A DNA stretch of 64,000 nucleotides from Pleodorina starrii (GCA_030267565.1 BRXU01000023.1:905001-969000); one strand, 5' to 3'. Positions 1 to 12,311 are shown, numbered from the stretch's first letter. The notes: generated by a model not told the origin, from the letters alone. Numbers and translations: made by a program.

Positions 1-3000
1 CTGCCCTGCCCTGCCCTGCCCTGCCCTGCCCTGCCCTGCCCTGCCCTGCCCTGCCCTGCCCTGCCCTGCCCTGCCCTGCCCTGCCCTGCCCTGCCCTGCC
101 CTGCCCTGCCCTGCCCTGCCCTGCCCTGCCCTGCCCTGCCCTGCCCTGCCCTGCCCTGCCCTGCCCTGCCCTGCCCTGCCCTGCCCTGACCTGCCCTGCC
201 CTGACCTGCCCTGCCCTGCCCTGACCTGACCTGACCTGCCCTGCCCTGCCCTGCCCTGCCCTGCCCTGACCTGCCCTGACCTGCCCTGCCCTGCCCTGCC
301 CTGCCCTGCCCTGCCCTGCCCTGCCCTGCCCTGCCCTGCCCTGCCCTGCCCTGCCCTGCCCTGCCCTGCCCTGCCCTGCCCTGCCCTGCCCTGCCCTGCC
401 CTGCCCTGCCCTGCCCTGCCCTGCCCTGCCCTGCCCTGCCCTGCCTGCCCTGCCCTGCCCTGCCCTGCCCTGCCCTGCCCTGCCCTGCCCTGCCCTGCCC
501 TGCCCTGCCCTGCCCTGCCCTGCCCTGCCCTGCCCTGCCCTGCCTGCCCTGCCCTGCCCTGCCCTGCCCTGCCCTGCCCTGCCCTGCCCTGCCCTGCCCT
601 GCCCTGCCCTGCCCTGCCCTGCCCTGCCCTGCCCTGCCCTGCCCTGCCTGCCCTGCCCTGCCCTGCCCTGCCCTGCCCTGCCCTGCCCTGCCCTGCCCTG
701 CCCTGCCCTGCCCTGCCCTGCCCTGCCCTGCCCTGCCCTGCCCTGCCCTGCCCTGCCCTGCCCTGCCCTGCCCTGCCCTGCCCTGCCCTGCCCTGCCCTG
801 CCCTGCCCTGCCCTGCCCTGCCCTGCCCTGCCCTGCCCTGCCCTGCCCTGCCCTGCCCTGCCCTGCCCTGCCCTGCCCTGCCCTGCCCTGCCCTGCCCTG
901 CCCTGCCCTGCCCTGCCCTGCCCTGCCCTGCCCTGCCCTGCCCTGCCCTGCCCTGCCCTGCCCTGCCCTGCCCTGCCCTGCCCTGCCCTGCCCTGCCCTG
1001 CCCTGCCCTGCCCTGCCCTGCCCTGCCCTGCCCTGCCCTGCCCTGCCCTGCCCTGCCCTGCCCTGCCCTGCCCTGCCCTGCCCTGCCCTGCCCTGCCCTG
1101 CCCTGCCCTGCCCTGCCCTGCCCTGCCCTGCCCTGCCCTGCCCTGCCCTGCCCTGCCCTGCCCTGCCCTGCCCTGCCCTGCCCTGCCCTGCCCTGCCCTG
1201 CCCTGCCCTGCCCTGCCCTGCCCTGCCCTGCCCTGCCCTGCCCTGCCCTGCCCTGCCCTGCCCTGCCCTGCCCTGCCCTGCCCTGCCCTGCCCTGCCCTG
1301 CCCTGCCCTGCCCTGCCCTGCCCTGCCCTGCCCTGCCCTGCCCTGCCCTGCCCTGCCCTGCCCTGCCCTGCCCTGCCCTGCCCTGCCCTGCCCTGCCCTG
1401 CCCGGCCCAGCCCTGCCCAGCCCAGCCCGGCCCTGCCCTGCCCTGCCCTGCCCTGCCCTGCCCTGCCCTGCCCTGCCCTGCCCTGCCCTGCCCTGCCCTG
1501 CCCTGCCCTGCCCTGCCCTGCCCTGCCCTGCCCTGCCCTGCCCTGCCCTGCCCTGCCCTGCCCTGCCCTGCCCTGCCCTGCCCTGCCCTGCCCTGCCCTG
1601 CCCTGCCCTGCCCTGCCCTGCCCTGCCCTGCCCTGCCCTGCCCTGCCCTGCCCTGCCCTGCCCTGCCCTGCCTGCCCTGCCCTGCCCTGCCCTGCCCTGC
1701 CCTGCCCTGCCCTGCCCTGCCCTGCCCTGCCCTGCCCTGCCCTGCCCTGCCCTGCCCTGCCCTGCCCTGCCCTGCCCTGCCCTGCCCTGCCCTGCCCTGC
1801 CCTGCCCTGCCCTGCCCTGCCCTGCCCTGCCCTGCCCTGCCCTGCCCTGCCCTGCCCTGCCCTGCCCTGCCCTGCCCTGCCCTGCCCTGCCCTGCCCTGC
1901 CCTGCCCTGCCCTGCCCTGCCCTGCCCAGCCCAGCCCTGCCCTTCCCTGCCCTGCCCTGCCCTGCCCTGCCCTGCCCTGCCCAGCGCTGCCCTGCCCTGC
2001 CCTGCCCTGCCCTGCCCTGCCCTGCCCTGCCCTGCCCTGCCCTGCCCTGCCCTGCCCTGCCTGCCCTGCCCTGCCCTGCCCTGCCCTGAGCTGCCCTGCC
2101 CTGCCCTGCCCTGCCCTGCCCTGCCCTGCCCTGCCCTGCCCTGCCCTGCCCTGCCCTGCCCTGCCCTGCCCTGCCCTGCCCTGCCCTGCCCTGCCCTGCC
2201 CTGCCCTGCCCTGCCCTGCCCTGCCCTGCCCTGCCCTGCCCTGCCCTGCCCTGCCCTGCCCTGCCCTGCCCTGCCCTGCCCTGCCCTGCCCTGCCCTGCC
2301 CTGCCCTGCCCTGCCCTGCCCTGCCCTGCCCTGCCCTGCCCTGCCCTGCCCTGCCCTGCCCTGCCCTGCCCTGCCCTGCCCTGCCCTGCCCTGCCCTGCC
2401 CTGCCCTGCCCTGCCCTGCCCTGCCCTGCCCTGCCCTGCCCTGCCCTGCCCTGCCCTGCCCTGCCCTGCCCTGCCCTGCCCTGCCCTGCCCTGCCCTGCC
2501 CTGCCCTGCCCTGCCCTGCCCTGCCCTGCCCTGCCCTGCCCTGCCCTGCCCTGCCCTGCCCTGCCCTGCCCTGCCCTGCCCTGCCCTGCCCTGCCCTGCC
2601 CTGCCCTGCCCTGCCCTGCCCTGCCCTGCCCTGCCCTGCCCTGCCCTGCCCTGCCCTGCCCTGCCCTGCCCTGCCCTGCCCTGCCCTGCCCTGCCCTGCC
2701 CTGCCCTGCCCTGCCCTGCCCTGCCCTGCCCTGCCCTGCCCTGCCCTGCCCTGCCCTGCCCTGCCCTGCCCTGCCCTGCCCTGCCCTGCCCTGCCCTGCC
2801 CTGCCCTGCCCTGCCCTGCCCTGCCCTGCCCTGACCTGCCCTGCCCTGCCCTGCCCTGCCCTGCCCTGCCCTGCCCTGCCCTGCCCTGCCCTGCCCTGAC
2901 CTGACCTGCCCTGCCCTGCCCTGCCCTGCCCTGCCCTGCCCTGCCCTGCCCTGCCCTGCCCTGCCCTGACCTGCCCTGCCCTGCCCTGCCCTGCCCTGCC

Positions 3001-6000
3001 CTGCCCTGCCCTGCCCTGCCCTGCCCTGCCCTGCCCTGCCCTGCCCTGCCCTGCCCTGCCCTGCCCTGCCCTGCCCTGCCCTGCCCTGCCCTGCCCTGCC
3101 CTGCCCTGCCCTGCCCTGCCCTGCCCTGCCCTGCCCTGCCCTGCCCTGCCCTGCCCTGCCCTGCCCTGCCCTGCCCTGCCCTGCCCTGCCCTGCCCTGCC
3201 CCTGCCCTGCCCTGCCCTGCCCTGCCCTGCCCTGCCCTGCCCTGCCCTGCCCTGCCCTGCCCTGCCCTGCCCTGCCCTGCCCTGCCCTGCCCTGCCCTGC
3301 CCTGCCCTGCCCTGCCCTGCCCTGCCCTGCCCTGCCCTGCCCTGCCCTGCCCTGCCCTGCCCTGCCCTGCCCTGCCCTGCCCTGCCCCCTGCCCTGCCCT
3401 GCCCTGCCCTGCCCTGCCCTGCCCTGCCCTGCCCTGCCCTGCCCTGCCCTGCCCTGCCCTGCCCTGCCCTGCCCTGCCCTGCCCTGCCCGGCCCTGCCCT
3501 GCCCTGCCCTGCCCGGCCCTGCCCTGCCCTGCCCTGCCCTGCCCTGCCCTGCCCTGCCCTGCCCTGCCCTGCCCTGCCCTGCCCTGCCCTGCCCTGCCCT
3601 GCCCTGCCCTGCCCTGCCCTGCCCTGCCCTGCCCTGCCCTGCCCTGCCCTGCCCTGCCCTGCCCTGCCCTGCCCTGCCCTGCCCTGCCCTGCCCTGCCCT
3701 GCCCTGGCCTGCCCTGCCCTGCCCTGTCCTGACCTGGCCTGTCCTGCCCTGCCCTGTCCTGCCCTGCCCTGCCCTGCCCTGCCCTGTCCTGCCCTGCCCT
3801 GCCCTGCCCTGCCCTGCCCTGCCCTGCCCTGCCCTGCCCTGCCCTGCCCTGCCCTGCCCTGCCCTGCCCTGCCCTGCCCTGCCCTGCCCTGCCCTGCCCT
3901 GCCCTGCCCTGCCCTGCCCTGCCCTGCCCTGCCCTGCCCTGCCCTGCCCTGCCCTGCCCTGCCCTGCCCTGCCCTGCCCTGCCCTGCCCTATCCTGCCCT
4001 GCCCTGCCCTGCCCTGCCCTGCCCTGCCCTGCCCTGCCCTGCCCTGCCCTGCCCTGCCCTGCCCTGCCCTGCCCTGCCCTGCCCTGCCCTGCCCTGCCCT
4101 GCCCTGCCCTGCCCTGCCCTGCCCTGCCCTGCCCTGCCCTGCCCTGCCCTGCCCTGCCCTGCCCTGCCCTGCCCTGCCCTGCCCTGCCCTGCCCTGCCCT
4201 GCCCTGCCCTGCCCTGCCCTGCCCTGCACTGCCCTGCCCTGCCCTGCCCTGCCCTGCCCTGCCCTGCCCTGCCCTGCCCTGCCCTGCCCTGCCCTGCCCA
4301 GCCCTGCCCTGCCCTGCCCTGCCCTGCCCTGCCCTGCCCTGCCCTGCCCTGCCCTGCCCTGCCCTGCCCTGCCCTGCCCTGCCCTGCCCTGCCCTGCCCT
4401 GCCCTGCCCTGCCCTGCCCTGCCCTGCCCTGCCCTGCCCTGCCCTGCCCTGCCCTGCCCTGCCCTGCCCTGCCCTGCCCTGCCCTGCCCTGCCCTGCCCT
4501 GCCCTGCCCTGCCCTGCCCTGCCCTGCCCTGCCCTGCCCTGCCCTGCCCTGCCCTGCCCTGCCCTGCCCTGCCCTGCCCTGCCCTGCCCTGCCCTGCCCT
4601 GCCCTGCCCTGCCCTGCCCTGCCCTGCCCTGCCCTGCCCTGCCCTGCCCTGCCCTGCCCTGCCCTGCCCTGCCCTGCCCTGCCCTGCCCTGCCCTGCCCT
4701 GCCCTGCCCTGCCCTGCCCTGCCCTGCCCTGCCCTGCCCTGCCCTGCCCTGCCCTGCCCTGCCCTGCCCTGCCCTGCCCTGCCCTGCCCTGCCCTGCCCT
4801 GCCCTGCCCTGCCCTGCCCTGCCCTGCCCTGCCCTGCCCTGCCCTGCCCTGCCCTGCCCTGCCCTGCCCTGCCCTGCCCTGCCCTGCCCTGCCCTGCCCT
4901 GCCCTGCCCTGCCCTGCCCTGCCCTGCCCTGCCCTGCCCTGCCCTGCCCTGCCCTGCCCTGCCCTGCCCTGCCCTGCCCTGCCCTGCCCTGCCCTGCCCT
5001 GCCCTGCCCTGCCCTGCCCTGCCCTGCCCTGCCCTGCCCTGCCCTGCCCTGCCCTGCCCTGACCGGCCCTGCCCTGCCCTGCCCTGCCCTGCCCTGCCCT
5101 GCCCTGCCCTGCCCTGCCCTGCCCTGCCCTGCCCTGCCCTGCCCTGCCCTGCCCTGCCCTGCCCTGCCCTGCCCTGCCCTGCCCTGCCCTGCCCTGCCCT
5201 GCCCTGCCCTGCCCTGCCCTGCCCTGCCCTGCCCTGCCCTGCCCTGCCCTGCCCTGCCCTGCCCTGCCCTGCCCTGCCCTGCCCGGCCCTGCCCTGCCCT
5301 GCCCTGCCCTGCCCTGCCCAGCCCAGCCCTGCCCGGACCTGCCCTGCCCTGCCCTGCCCTGCCCTGCCCTGCCCTGCCCTGCCCTGCCCTGCCCTGCCCT
5401 GCCCTGACCTGCCCTGCCCTGCCCTGCCCTGCCCTGCCCTGCCCTGCCCTGCCCTGCCCTGCCCTGCCCTGCCCTGCCCTGCCCTGCCCTGCCCTGCCCT
5501 GCCCTGCCCTGCCCTGCCCTGCCCTGCCCTGCCCTGCCCTGCCCTGCCCTGCCCTGCCCTGCCCTGCCCTGCCCTGCCCTGCCCTGCCCTGCCCTGCCCT
5601 GCCCTGCCCTGCCCTGCCCTGCCCTGCCCTGCCCTGCCCTGCCCTGCCCTGCCCTGCCCTGCCCTGCCCTGCCCTGCCCTGCCCTGCCCTGCCCTGCCCT
5701 GCCCTGCCCTGCCCTGCCCTGCCCTGCCCTGCCCTGCCCTGCCCTGCCCTGCCCTGCCCTGCCCTGCCCTGCCCTGCCCTGCCCTGCCCTGCCCTGCCCT
5801 GCCCTGCCCTGCCCTGCCCTGCCCTGCCCTGCCCTGCCCTGCCCTGCCCTGCCCTGCCCTGCCCTGCCCTGCCCTGCCCTGCCCTGCCCTGCCCTGCCCT
5901 GCCCTGCCCTGCCCTGCCCTGCCCTGCCCTGCCCTGCCCTGCCCTGCCCTGCCCTGCCCTGCCCTGCCCTGCCCTGCCCTGCCCTGCCCTGCCCTGCCCT

Positions 6001-8524
6001 GCCCTGCCCTGCCCTGCCCTGCCCTGCCCTGCCCTGCCCTGCCCTGCCCTGCCCTTCCCTGCCCTGCCCGGCCCCGCCCAGCCCTGCCCTGCCCTGCCCT
6101 GCCCTGCCCAGCCCTGCCCTGCCCTGCCCTGCCCTGCCCTGCCTGCCCTGCCCTGCCCTGCCCTGCCCTGCCCTGCCCTGCCCTGCCCTGCCCTGCCCTG
6201 CCCTGCCCTGCCCTGCCCTGCCCTGCCCTGCCCTGCCCTGCCCTGCCCTGCCCTGCCCTGCCCTGCCCTGCCCTGCCCTGCCCTGCCCTGCCCTGCCCTG
6301 CCCTGCCCTGCCCTGCCCTGCCCTGCCCTGCCCTGCCCTGCCCTGCCCTGCCCTGCCCTGCCCTGCCCTGCCCTGCCCTGCCCTGCCCTGCCCTGCCCTG
6401 CCCTGCCCTGCCCTGCCCTGCCCTGCCCTGCCCTGCCCTGCCCTGCCCTGCCCAGCCCTGCCCTGCCCTGCCCTGCCCTGCCCTGCCCTGCCCTGCCCTG
6501 CCCTGCCCTGCCCTGCCCTGCCCTGCCCTGCCCTGCCCTGCCCTGCCCTGCCCTGCCCTGCCCTGCCCTGCCCTGCCCTGCCCTGCCCTGCCCTGCCCTG
6601 CCCTGCCCTGCCCTGCCCTGCCCTGCCCTGCCCTGCCCTGCCCTGCCCTGCCCTGCCCTGCCCTGCCCTGCCCTGCCCTGCCCTGCCCTGCCCTGCCCTG
6701 CCCTGCCCTGCCCTGCCCTGCCCTGCCCTGCCCTGCCCTGCCCTGCCCTGCCCTGCCCTGCCCTGCCCTGCCCTGCCCTGCCCGGCCCGGCCCTGACCCG
6801 CCCTGCCCTGCCCTGCCCTGCCATGCCCTGACCTGCCCTGCCCTGCCCTGCCCTGCCCTGCCCTGCCCTGCCCGGCCCTGCCCTGCCCTGCCCTGCCCTG
6901 CCCTGCCCTGCCCTGCCCTGCCCTGCCCTGCCCTGCCCTGCCCTGCCCTGCCCTGCCCTGCCCTGCCCTGCCCTGCCCTGCCCTGCCCTGCCCTGCCCTG
7001 CCCTGCCCTGCCCTGCCCTGCCCTGCCCTGCCCTGCCCTGCCCTGCCCTGCCCTGCCCTGCCCTGCCCTGCCCTGCCCTGCCCTGCCCTGCCCTGCCCTG
7101 CCCTGCCCTGCCCTGCCCTGCCCTGCCCTGCCCTGCCCTGCCCTGCCTGCCCTGCCCTGCCCTGCCCTGCCCTGCCCTGCCCTGCCCTGCCCTGCCCTGC
7201 CCTGCCCTGCCCTGCCCTGCCCTGCCCTGCCCTGCCCTGCCCTGCCCTGCCCTGCCCTGCCCTGCCCTGCCCTGCCCTGCCCTGCCCTGCCCTGCCCTGC
7301 CCTGCCCTGCCCTGCCCTGCCCTGCCCTGCCCTGCCCTGCCCTGCCCTGCCCTGCCCTGCCCTGCCCTGCCCTGCCCTGCCCTGCCCTGCCCTGCCCTGC
7401 CCTGCCCTGCCCTGCCCTGCCCTGCCCTGCCCTGCCCTGCCCTGCCCTGCCCTGCCCTGCCCAGCCCTGCCCGGCCCGGCCCAGCCCGGCCCTGCCCTGC
7501 CCTGCCCTGCCCTGCCCTGCCCTGCCCTGCCTGCCCTGCCCTGCCCTGCCCTGCCCTGCCCTGCCCTGCCCTGCCCTGCCCTGCCCTGCCCTGCCCTGCC
7601 CTGCCCTGCCCTGCCCTGCCCTGCCCTGCCCTGCCCTGCCCTGCCCTGCCCTGCCCTGCCCTGCCCTGCCCTGCCCTGCCCTGCCCTGCCCTGCCCTGCC
7701 CTGCCCTGCCCTGCCCTGCCCTGCCCTGCCCTGCCCTGCCCTGCCCTGCCCTGCCCTGCCCTGCCCTGCCCTGCCCTGCCCTGCCCTGCCCTGCCCTGCC
7801 CTGCCCTGCCCTGCCCTGCCCTGCCCAGCCCAGCCCGGCCCAGCCCTGCCCTGCCCTGCCCTGCCCTGCCCTGCCCTGCCCTGCCCTGCCCTGCCCTGCC
7901 CTGCCCTGCCCTGCCCTCCCCTGCACTGCACTGCCCTGCCCTGCCCTGCCCTGCCCTGCCCTGCCCTGCCCTGCCCTGCCCTGCCCTGCCCTGCCCTGCC
8001 CTGCCCTGCCCTGCCCTGCCCTGCCCTGCCCTGCCCTGCCCTGCCCTGCCCTGCCCTGCCCTGCCCTGCCCTGCCCTGCCCTGCCCTGCCCTGCCCTGCC
8101 CTGCCCTGCCCTGCCCTGCCCTGCCCTGCCCTGCCCTGCCCTGCCCTGCCCTGCCCTGCCCTGCCCTGCCCTGCCCTGCCCTGCCCTGCCCTGCCCTGCC
8201 CTGCCCTGCCCTGCCCTGCCCTGCCCTGCCCTGCCCTGCCCTGCCCTGCCCTGCCCTGCCCTGCCCTGCCCTGCCCTGCCCTGCCCTGCCCTGCCCTGCC
8301 CTGCCCTGCCCTGCCCTGCCCTGCCCTGCCCTGCCCTGCCCTGCCCTGCCCTGCCCTGCCCTGCCCTGCCCTGCCCTGCCCTGCCCTGCCCTGCCCTGCC
8401 CTGCCCTGCCCTGCCCTGCCCTGCCCTGCCCTGCCCTGCCCTGCCCTGCCCTGCCCTGCCCTGCCCTGCCCTGCCCTGCCCTGCCCTGCCCTGCCCTGCC
8501 CTGCCCTGCCCTGCCCTGCCCTGC
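1..8524. repeat. (CCTGC)n pentanucleotide satellite, 8.5 kb
   Basis: About 1,700 head-to-tail copies of CCTGC run from the window edge to 8524, so the left end of the array is not seen. On the minus strand the unit reads GGGCA, giving a GGG run every five bases. Most units are perfect. Variants (CCTGA, CCAGC, CCGGC, CCTTC) occur in small islands, for example near 190-275, 1400-1430, 1925-1985, 2830-2970, 3700-3790, 5280-5335, 6050-6110, 6780-6870, 7460-7490 and 7825-7930. One-base losses (near 445, 541, 646, 1670, 2060, 6142, 7146, 7530) and one-base gains (near 3200 and 3387) shift the phase. The unit contains no stop codon in any frame, so long open frames across it are artefacts. It is not the TTTTAGGG or TTTAGGG telomere repeat of green algae. 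Confidence 0.98.
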
Positions 8525-11500
8525 GCGGTTAAATACCAAAATACGATAAACGGACTCGATGACGATGTTCGCCCCCTTGTGCCGCCCTAGCTGCTGCGCC
8601 CGACCACCCATGCACCACCGTCGTGGCGGCGCCCCCCGTCCCATGTACTACATACATTCGGGCGCCGTACATACAAATTATGACGTCACCGTCCCAGCAC
8701 ACCGTGCCGTGTGCCGTACCGCACCGGCAGAAAGCCCGCTTGCCCGCAGCCGGCATCCGCTGCCAATAACCCCGGGGGGGACCAAAACACCCACGAGGCC
8801 GACCGCCCACACCTCGCGACTCAACCCATTGCGAGATTCAACACATCGCGGCGCGGCGCGGCGCCTTCCGAGCACCAGCTGCTGCTGCTGGTTCCCCACG
8901 TGGCCGTGCCTCACTCCTCCTTGCATCCCTTTGGCCTCCCGCCGCCGTCGCTACCTTCCATTCCACCCCCTCCCCCGCCCCCTCCCCCGCCCCCTTCCCC
9001 GCCCCCGCCTCGTCGCTGTGAGTCCAACCTCATCACCACACCACCGGCGCCGCCAGTACCAGTACCGCCCAGGCCGTAGGTCCCGCCGGTGCAGCCGCCG
9101 GCAGCACGGCTCCACACGGCATTGACGCCCAGCAAGTCCACCACCGCACCGCCCCCGCCGCAGCCACAGCCGCCGACGGCAATCACGGCCGCCTCCGTCG
9201 CCTCCGTCGCCCTGGACGTGTGGCGGCCTCCGGCTCCGCCGGCGCCTCCGCCTCCGTTGGTTCCCCCAGGGAACCTGAGCCTCAGTCTCAGACGCAGGTA
9301 CGCGTGGCAGGCGAGCGTCGTCGCCACCGCCGCGGCCTCCGCGCGCCGCCAGCAGCGCCGCCGCGACGGCGCCTCGCGCGACGCCGCAGGCGAGCGCGAC
9401 GCCGGCGTTCACGAGCAGCATGGCCGCAGCCACCAGAACGGCGGTGCGCGGGCTCAGCTGTGTGGGCGGACGAGAGGGCGGGCGGGCGGGCAGGGATCAG
9501 CTGTGTAGGCCGGGAGGTGCCTGCCAACCCAATCCACCCGGCGATAACAATAGCTTAGTTCCGAAGGAGCGTAGCGAACGTAGGAACTGAGCAAGGTTTG
9601 GTACGGCATAGTTCGGCTGACTGAAGCTATATGGTTCGCATTCTCTCCTGTTCAGGCATTCTGCCTTTCACAGTAGAGAGCACTCACTTCGCTGTGAGTG
9701 ACCACTTTCCCTCCCTTTCTGCCCGAGCCTTCCTGGCTCGTGCCCCACCCGTGGTCACTGCTCGTCCCCCTCAGTGCTGGCGGCGGCGTCGCGGCGGCGG
9801 CCGTCCCGGCCGGCTCTGGCATGATGATGGGGTTCTCGTAGCGCGCGCACGGAGAGGCGGGGAGAGGCGGGGGGGGGGGGGGGTCGGTCGGAAAGACGGC
9901 CGTGCTCGCGGACCGGGATCAGCCCTCCGCTCACGGGGCCGTTGGCGGCAAGGGGCCAGCCCTCCGCCGGGTGGGGTGTTTGTCCGGCCGATCTGGCCGC
10001 CAGCAAGTTTAATCGGCCGGGGCGGCGGTGGGGTTTTTCGGCTTGTGGCCCCTGTTTCCTTTTTTCCCCGCTGCGCTTGCCCCGGTCGGTTCTTTCGCGT
10101 TGGGAATCATGGGGCTCTCGTGGACTGTGCTTGCTGGGCGCTCTGCTTGGGTGCGGGGTTGGGGTTGTGCTCGGGTGCTGTCTGGACCGCGGCGTCTTGC
10201 CGCGTTTTTCGCTCGCTCGCGCGCCGCTGCGCGCTGTTTCTTCGTTGCTGACTGTTGTGCGTGCCGTGCGCTTCCGGCGCCGGCTTTCGGACTGCCCTGC
10301 GGGGCTTTTTGCCTGGCGGCGCGCTCGGCGCGTGTCGCTCGCTGTCTCTGTGCTCTCTGCAGTGTAAATGGTCCGTCGTCAGGCCACTTTTCGTGCCCTG
10401 TTTGGTTGACTCAGCAGCTTTAGCGGAAGTCAGCCGATAGAGTACCAAACAGTATTGAGCAAATGACAGATGCGACAGTGCGGCTCTGCAGGTGCAATGT
10501 TTTGCTGTCGATGGGGCTGATCAGCTGCGAGGGGTGGCCGCCATTCCTGCCCTGGCCTTCACAGCAGTGCTCACTCCCGCCACAATGCGGCCTCCGCCGC
10601 CCCCAGCCCGCCACCCCACTCCAGTTATCACCTACCAGATTGGCCCCGGGCACGATGAGTCCCTCATGAAGCAGGATGCCCAGCCCGGCGACGTACTGCC
10701 CCACGCCCGACGGCGCCGGCGCCACCGCCGCCGCCACCAGGGCCTTCGCCAGAAGCAACCCGCCGTAGCGGGGCAGCCGGGCCCGTACGGCAAGCCGCGC
10801 CCAGGTACGGTACGGCAGGACGAGCCACGCCACCATCAGCGCCGAGCCGACGCCTAGCGAGGTGAGGGCGATCAGGTTCTCCGGACACAGCAGCGGCTGG
10901 CCGGCACGCACGCCGCGAAGAACCAGAGCTAGCAGCAGCAGCAGTTCGATGACTTGTCTGCGGCGCCCACACGACCCGGGGGACGAGGAGGAGGAGGAGG
11001 AGGTGAGACGGAGACAGAGGCATGCAAAGGGCGATGACCGGCGGAAGATAGACATCTAGACAGCGGTCTAGGGTGGGCGTAATAAAGAGGATACCGCGGC
11101 AGAGGGACGGAGACGGAGATGGCCTCTCGGGCGCGGACAGACGGACAGACAACAGCCCCTCCCTCCCTCGCCCTCGCCCTCCCCCGCCCAGCCTGACCCG
11201 CTTCCCTCCCCCGCCTAGCTCCCCCGCTTCCCTCGCCCGCTTCTCTCCCCCACCCTCCTCGCTCACAGCGTCTCCGCCAGCTTGGCCACCCACTGCTCCG
11301 TCATAGCGCGCAGGGCGGCGGCCTCAGACGGAGACGGCTCCGAAACCAAAAGCCGCAGCGACGCCAGCGCCGCGCGCAGGCCCACGGAGCCCCGACCGCG
11401 CGCTGACGCCGCCGACGGCCCGCGCCGGCACCCGGCGGCGGCGGCGCCGCAGCCGCCGTCGCCGTCACCGTCACCTGCCTCCGCCGCTACCTCCACATGC

Positions 11501-12113
11501 TTGCGACGTTTGGAGCAGCCCACATCCTCCACCTCCTCCATTAACCGAGCTCCGATAGCCGCAGTGGCATCCGCCGTACATTCCACATCCGCCGTACACT
11601 CCTTATGCGCCGTCAAGCCACCCGCCGCGACGGGGACCGCGGGCGCCAACGCCGCCGGTGCCGCCGCCGTGGATGAAGACAGGGCGCCAGGGCTGTCTTC
11701 GGAGCCGCAAATGCCGTCGCTGACGGCCCCGATGTCGTGCGCGTTGGAGGCGGCCGCAGCGGCGCCAGCCGCGGAGGGGCTGTCCAGAACAGCAGCGGCG
11801 CCGGCCGTAGCGGCGCCTGCCGTACCCTCGCTGCCGCCGCTGCCGCCGCCGCAGCGGCGGATCTGTCGGGCGACCCACTCCGCGGTCGCTGTCCAGCCGA
11901 CAGCCCGGACGTGGCACAACAGGTGCGCACCCAGGCCCGAGTGCAGGCGACCCAGGCGAGGGGCGGCGCCGGTGGCGGCAGCGCGCGCTTCCGCCTCCGC
12001 CACGGCGGCGGCCCAGGAGCCCATGTCGTACAGCAGCTCGTCCAGCTGGCCGGCCGCCGCCGGCTCCTGCCCGAAGCCCGCCGCCGCCGCCGCCGTCAGC
12101 TCCGCCGCCACGC
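8522..12113. repeat. Segmental duplication, copy A
   Basis: This segment aligns with 28618-31306 at roughly 85-95 percent identity by eye. It starts directly at the end of the CCTGC array and ends inside a coding exon, where the two copies diverge abruptly (12113 versus 31306). Copy A carries an extra 903 bp (9547-10449) that is absent from copy B. The segment contains the last three exons of the membrane-protein gene family on the minus strand plus about 430 bp of 3' flank. Confidence 0.9.
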
Positions 12114-12225
12114 CGGCGTCATCGACGGCCAGCAGCGGCAGTACGACACTGCTGCAGGCACGGCTGCAGCGCGCGGTTTCGGAGCCGCCGCCGCCGCCGC
12201 CCTGTCCCTCCGGCCAGAGCTCCAC
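8951..12225 (-). pseudogene. Locus A: 3' end of membrane-protein family gene, frameshifted
   Basis: Three minus-strand exons can be recognised by comparison with gene 1. Exon 12225-11267 (959 nt, phase 0 start) encodes an Ala/Gly-rich region with the segment GQLDELLYDMGSWAAAVAE and ends LAET followed by a GTGAGC donor. Exon 10957-10636 (322 nt) encodes two or three hydrophobic spans beginning QVIELLLLLALVLRG; its splice joins as CT+A, giving Leu in frame. The last exon starts at 9457 (LSPRTAVLV-like in gene 1) and encodes another hydrophobic span. In this exon locus A lacks two bases present in gene 1 (near 9344), so the frame changes after LLAAR and ends at 8951. No 5' exons are visible: a LINE lies 130 bp upstream of the 12225 acceptor. 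The function is unknown. A diverged functional 3' end cannot be excluded, but truncation plus frameshift suggest a pseudogene. Confidence 0.65.
9547..10449. mobile_element. Non-autonomous inverted-repeat element in an intron of locus A
   Basis: This 903-bp block is missing at the matching point of copy B (29612/29613, CGGCGATA|CAGTATTG), which acts as an empty site. Imperfect inverted repeats of about 33 bp lie at 9596-9628 (GTTTGGTAC then TTCGGCTGACT) and 10416-10450 (the reverse complement reads GTTTGGTAC, TCGGCTGACT). Outside the left repeat is a 10-bp stem, GCTTAGTTCC with GGAACTGAGC (9553-9592). A possible 3-bp direct repeat ACA flanks the insert. A hairpin CACTCAC/GTGAGTG lies at 9681-9700. 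No transposase is encoded: the open frames are GC-rich noise. It sits in the last intron of locus A. Confidence 0.7.
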
Positions 12226-12311
12226 CTGGGGGCCGACGGGTGGCGACAAAAGGGCTTTTGAACAAGAGGCTTCCGCTCTGAGAGAGAGAGGGGCCTCCTT
12301 CGCTCGAGCAC

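Noticed and set aside
1..8524. Telomere or rDNA spacer
   Set aside because: The unit differs from TTTTAGGG and TTTAGGG, and no rRNA sequence is adjacent.
3989..8644. 1,551-codon minus-strand frame of AGQGR repeats
   Set aside because: It is a consequence of a 5-bp unit without stop codons; indels inside the array do not create stops, and no splice or codon signal exists.
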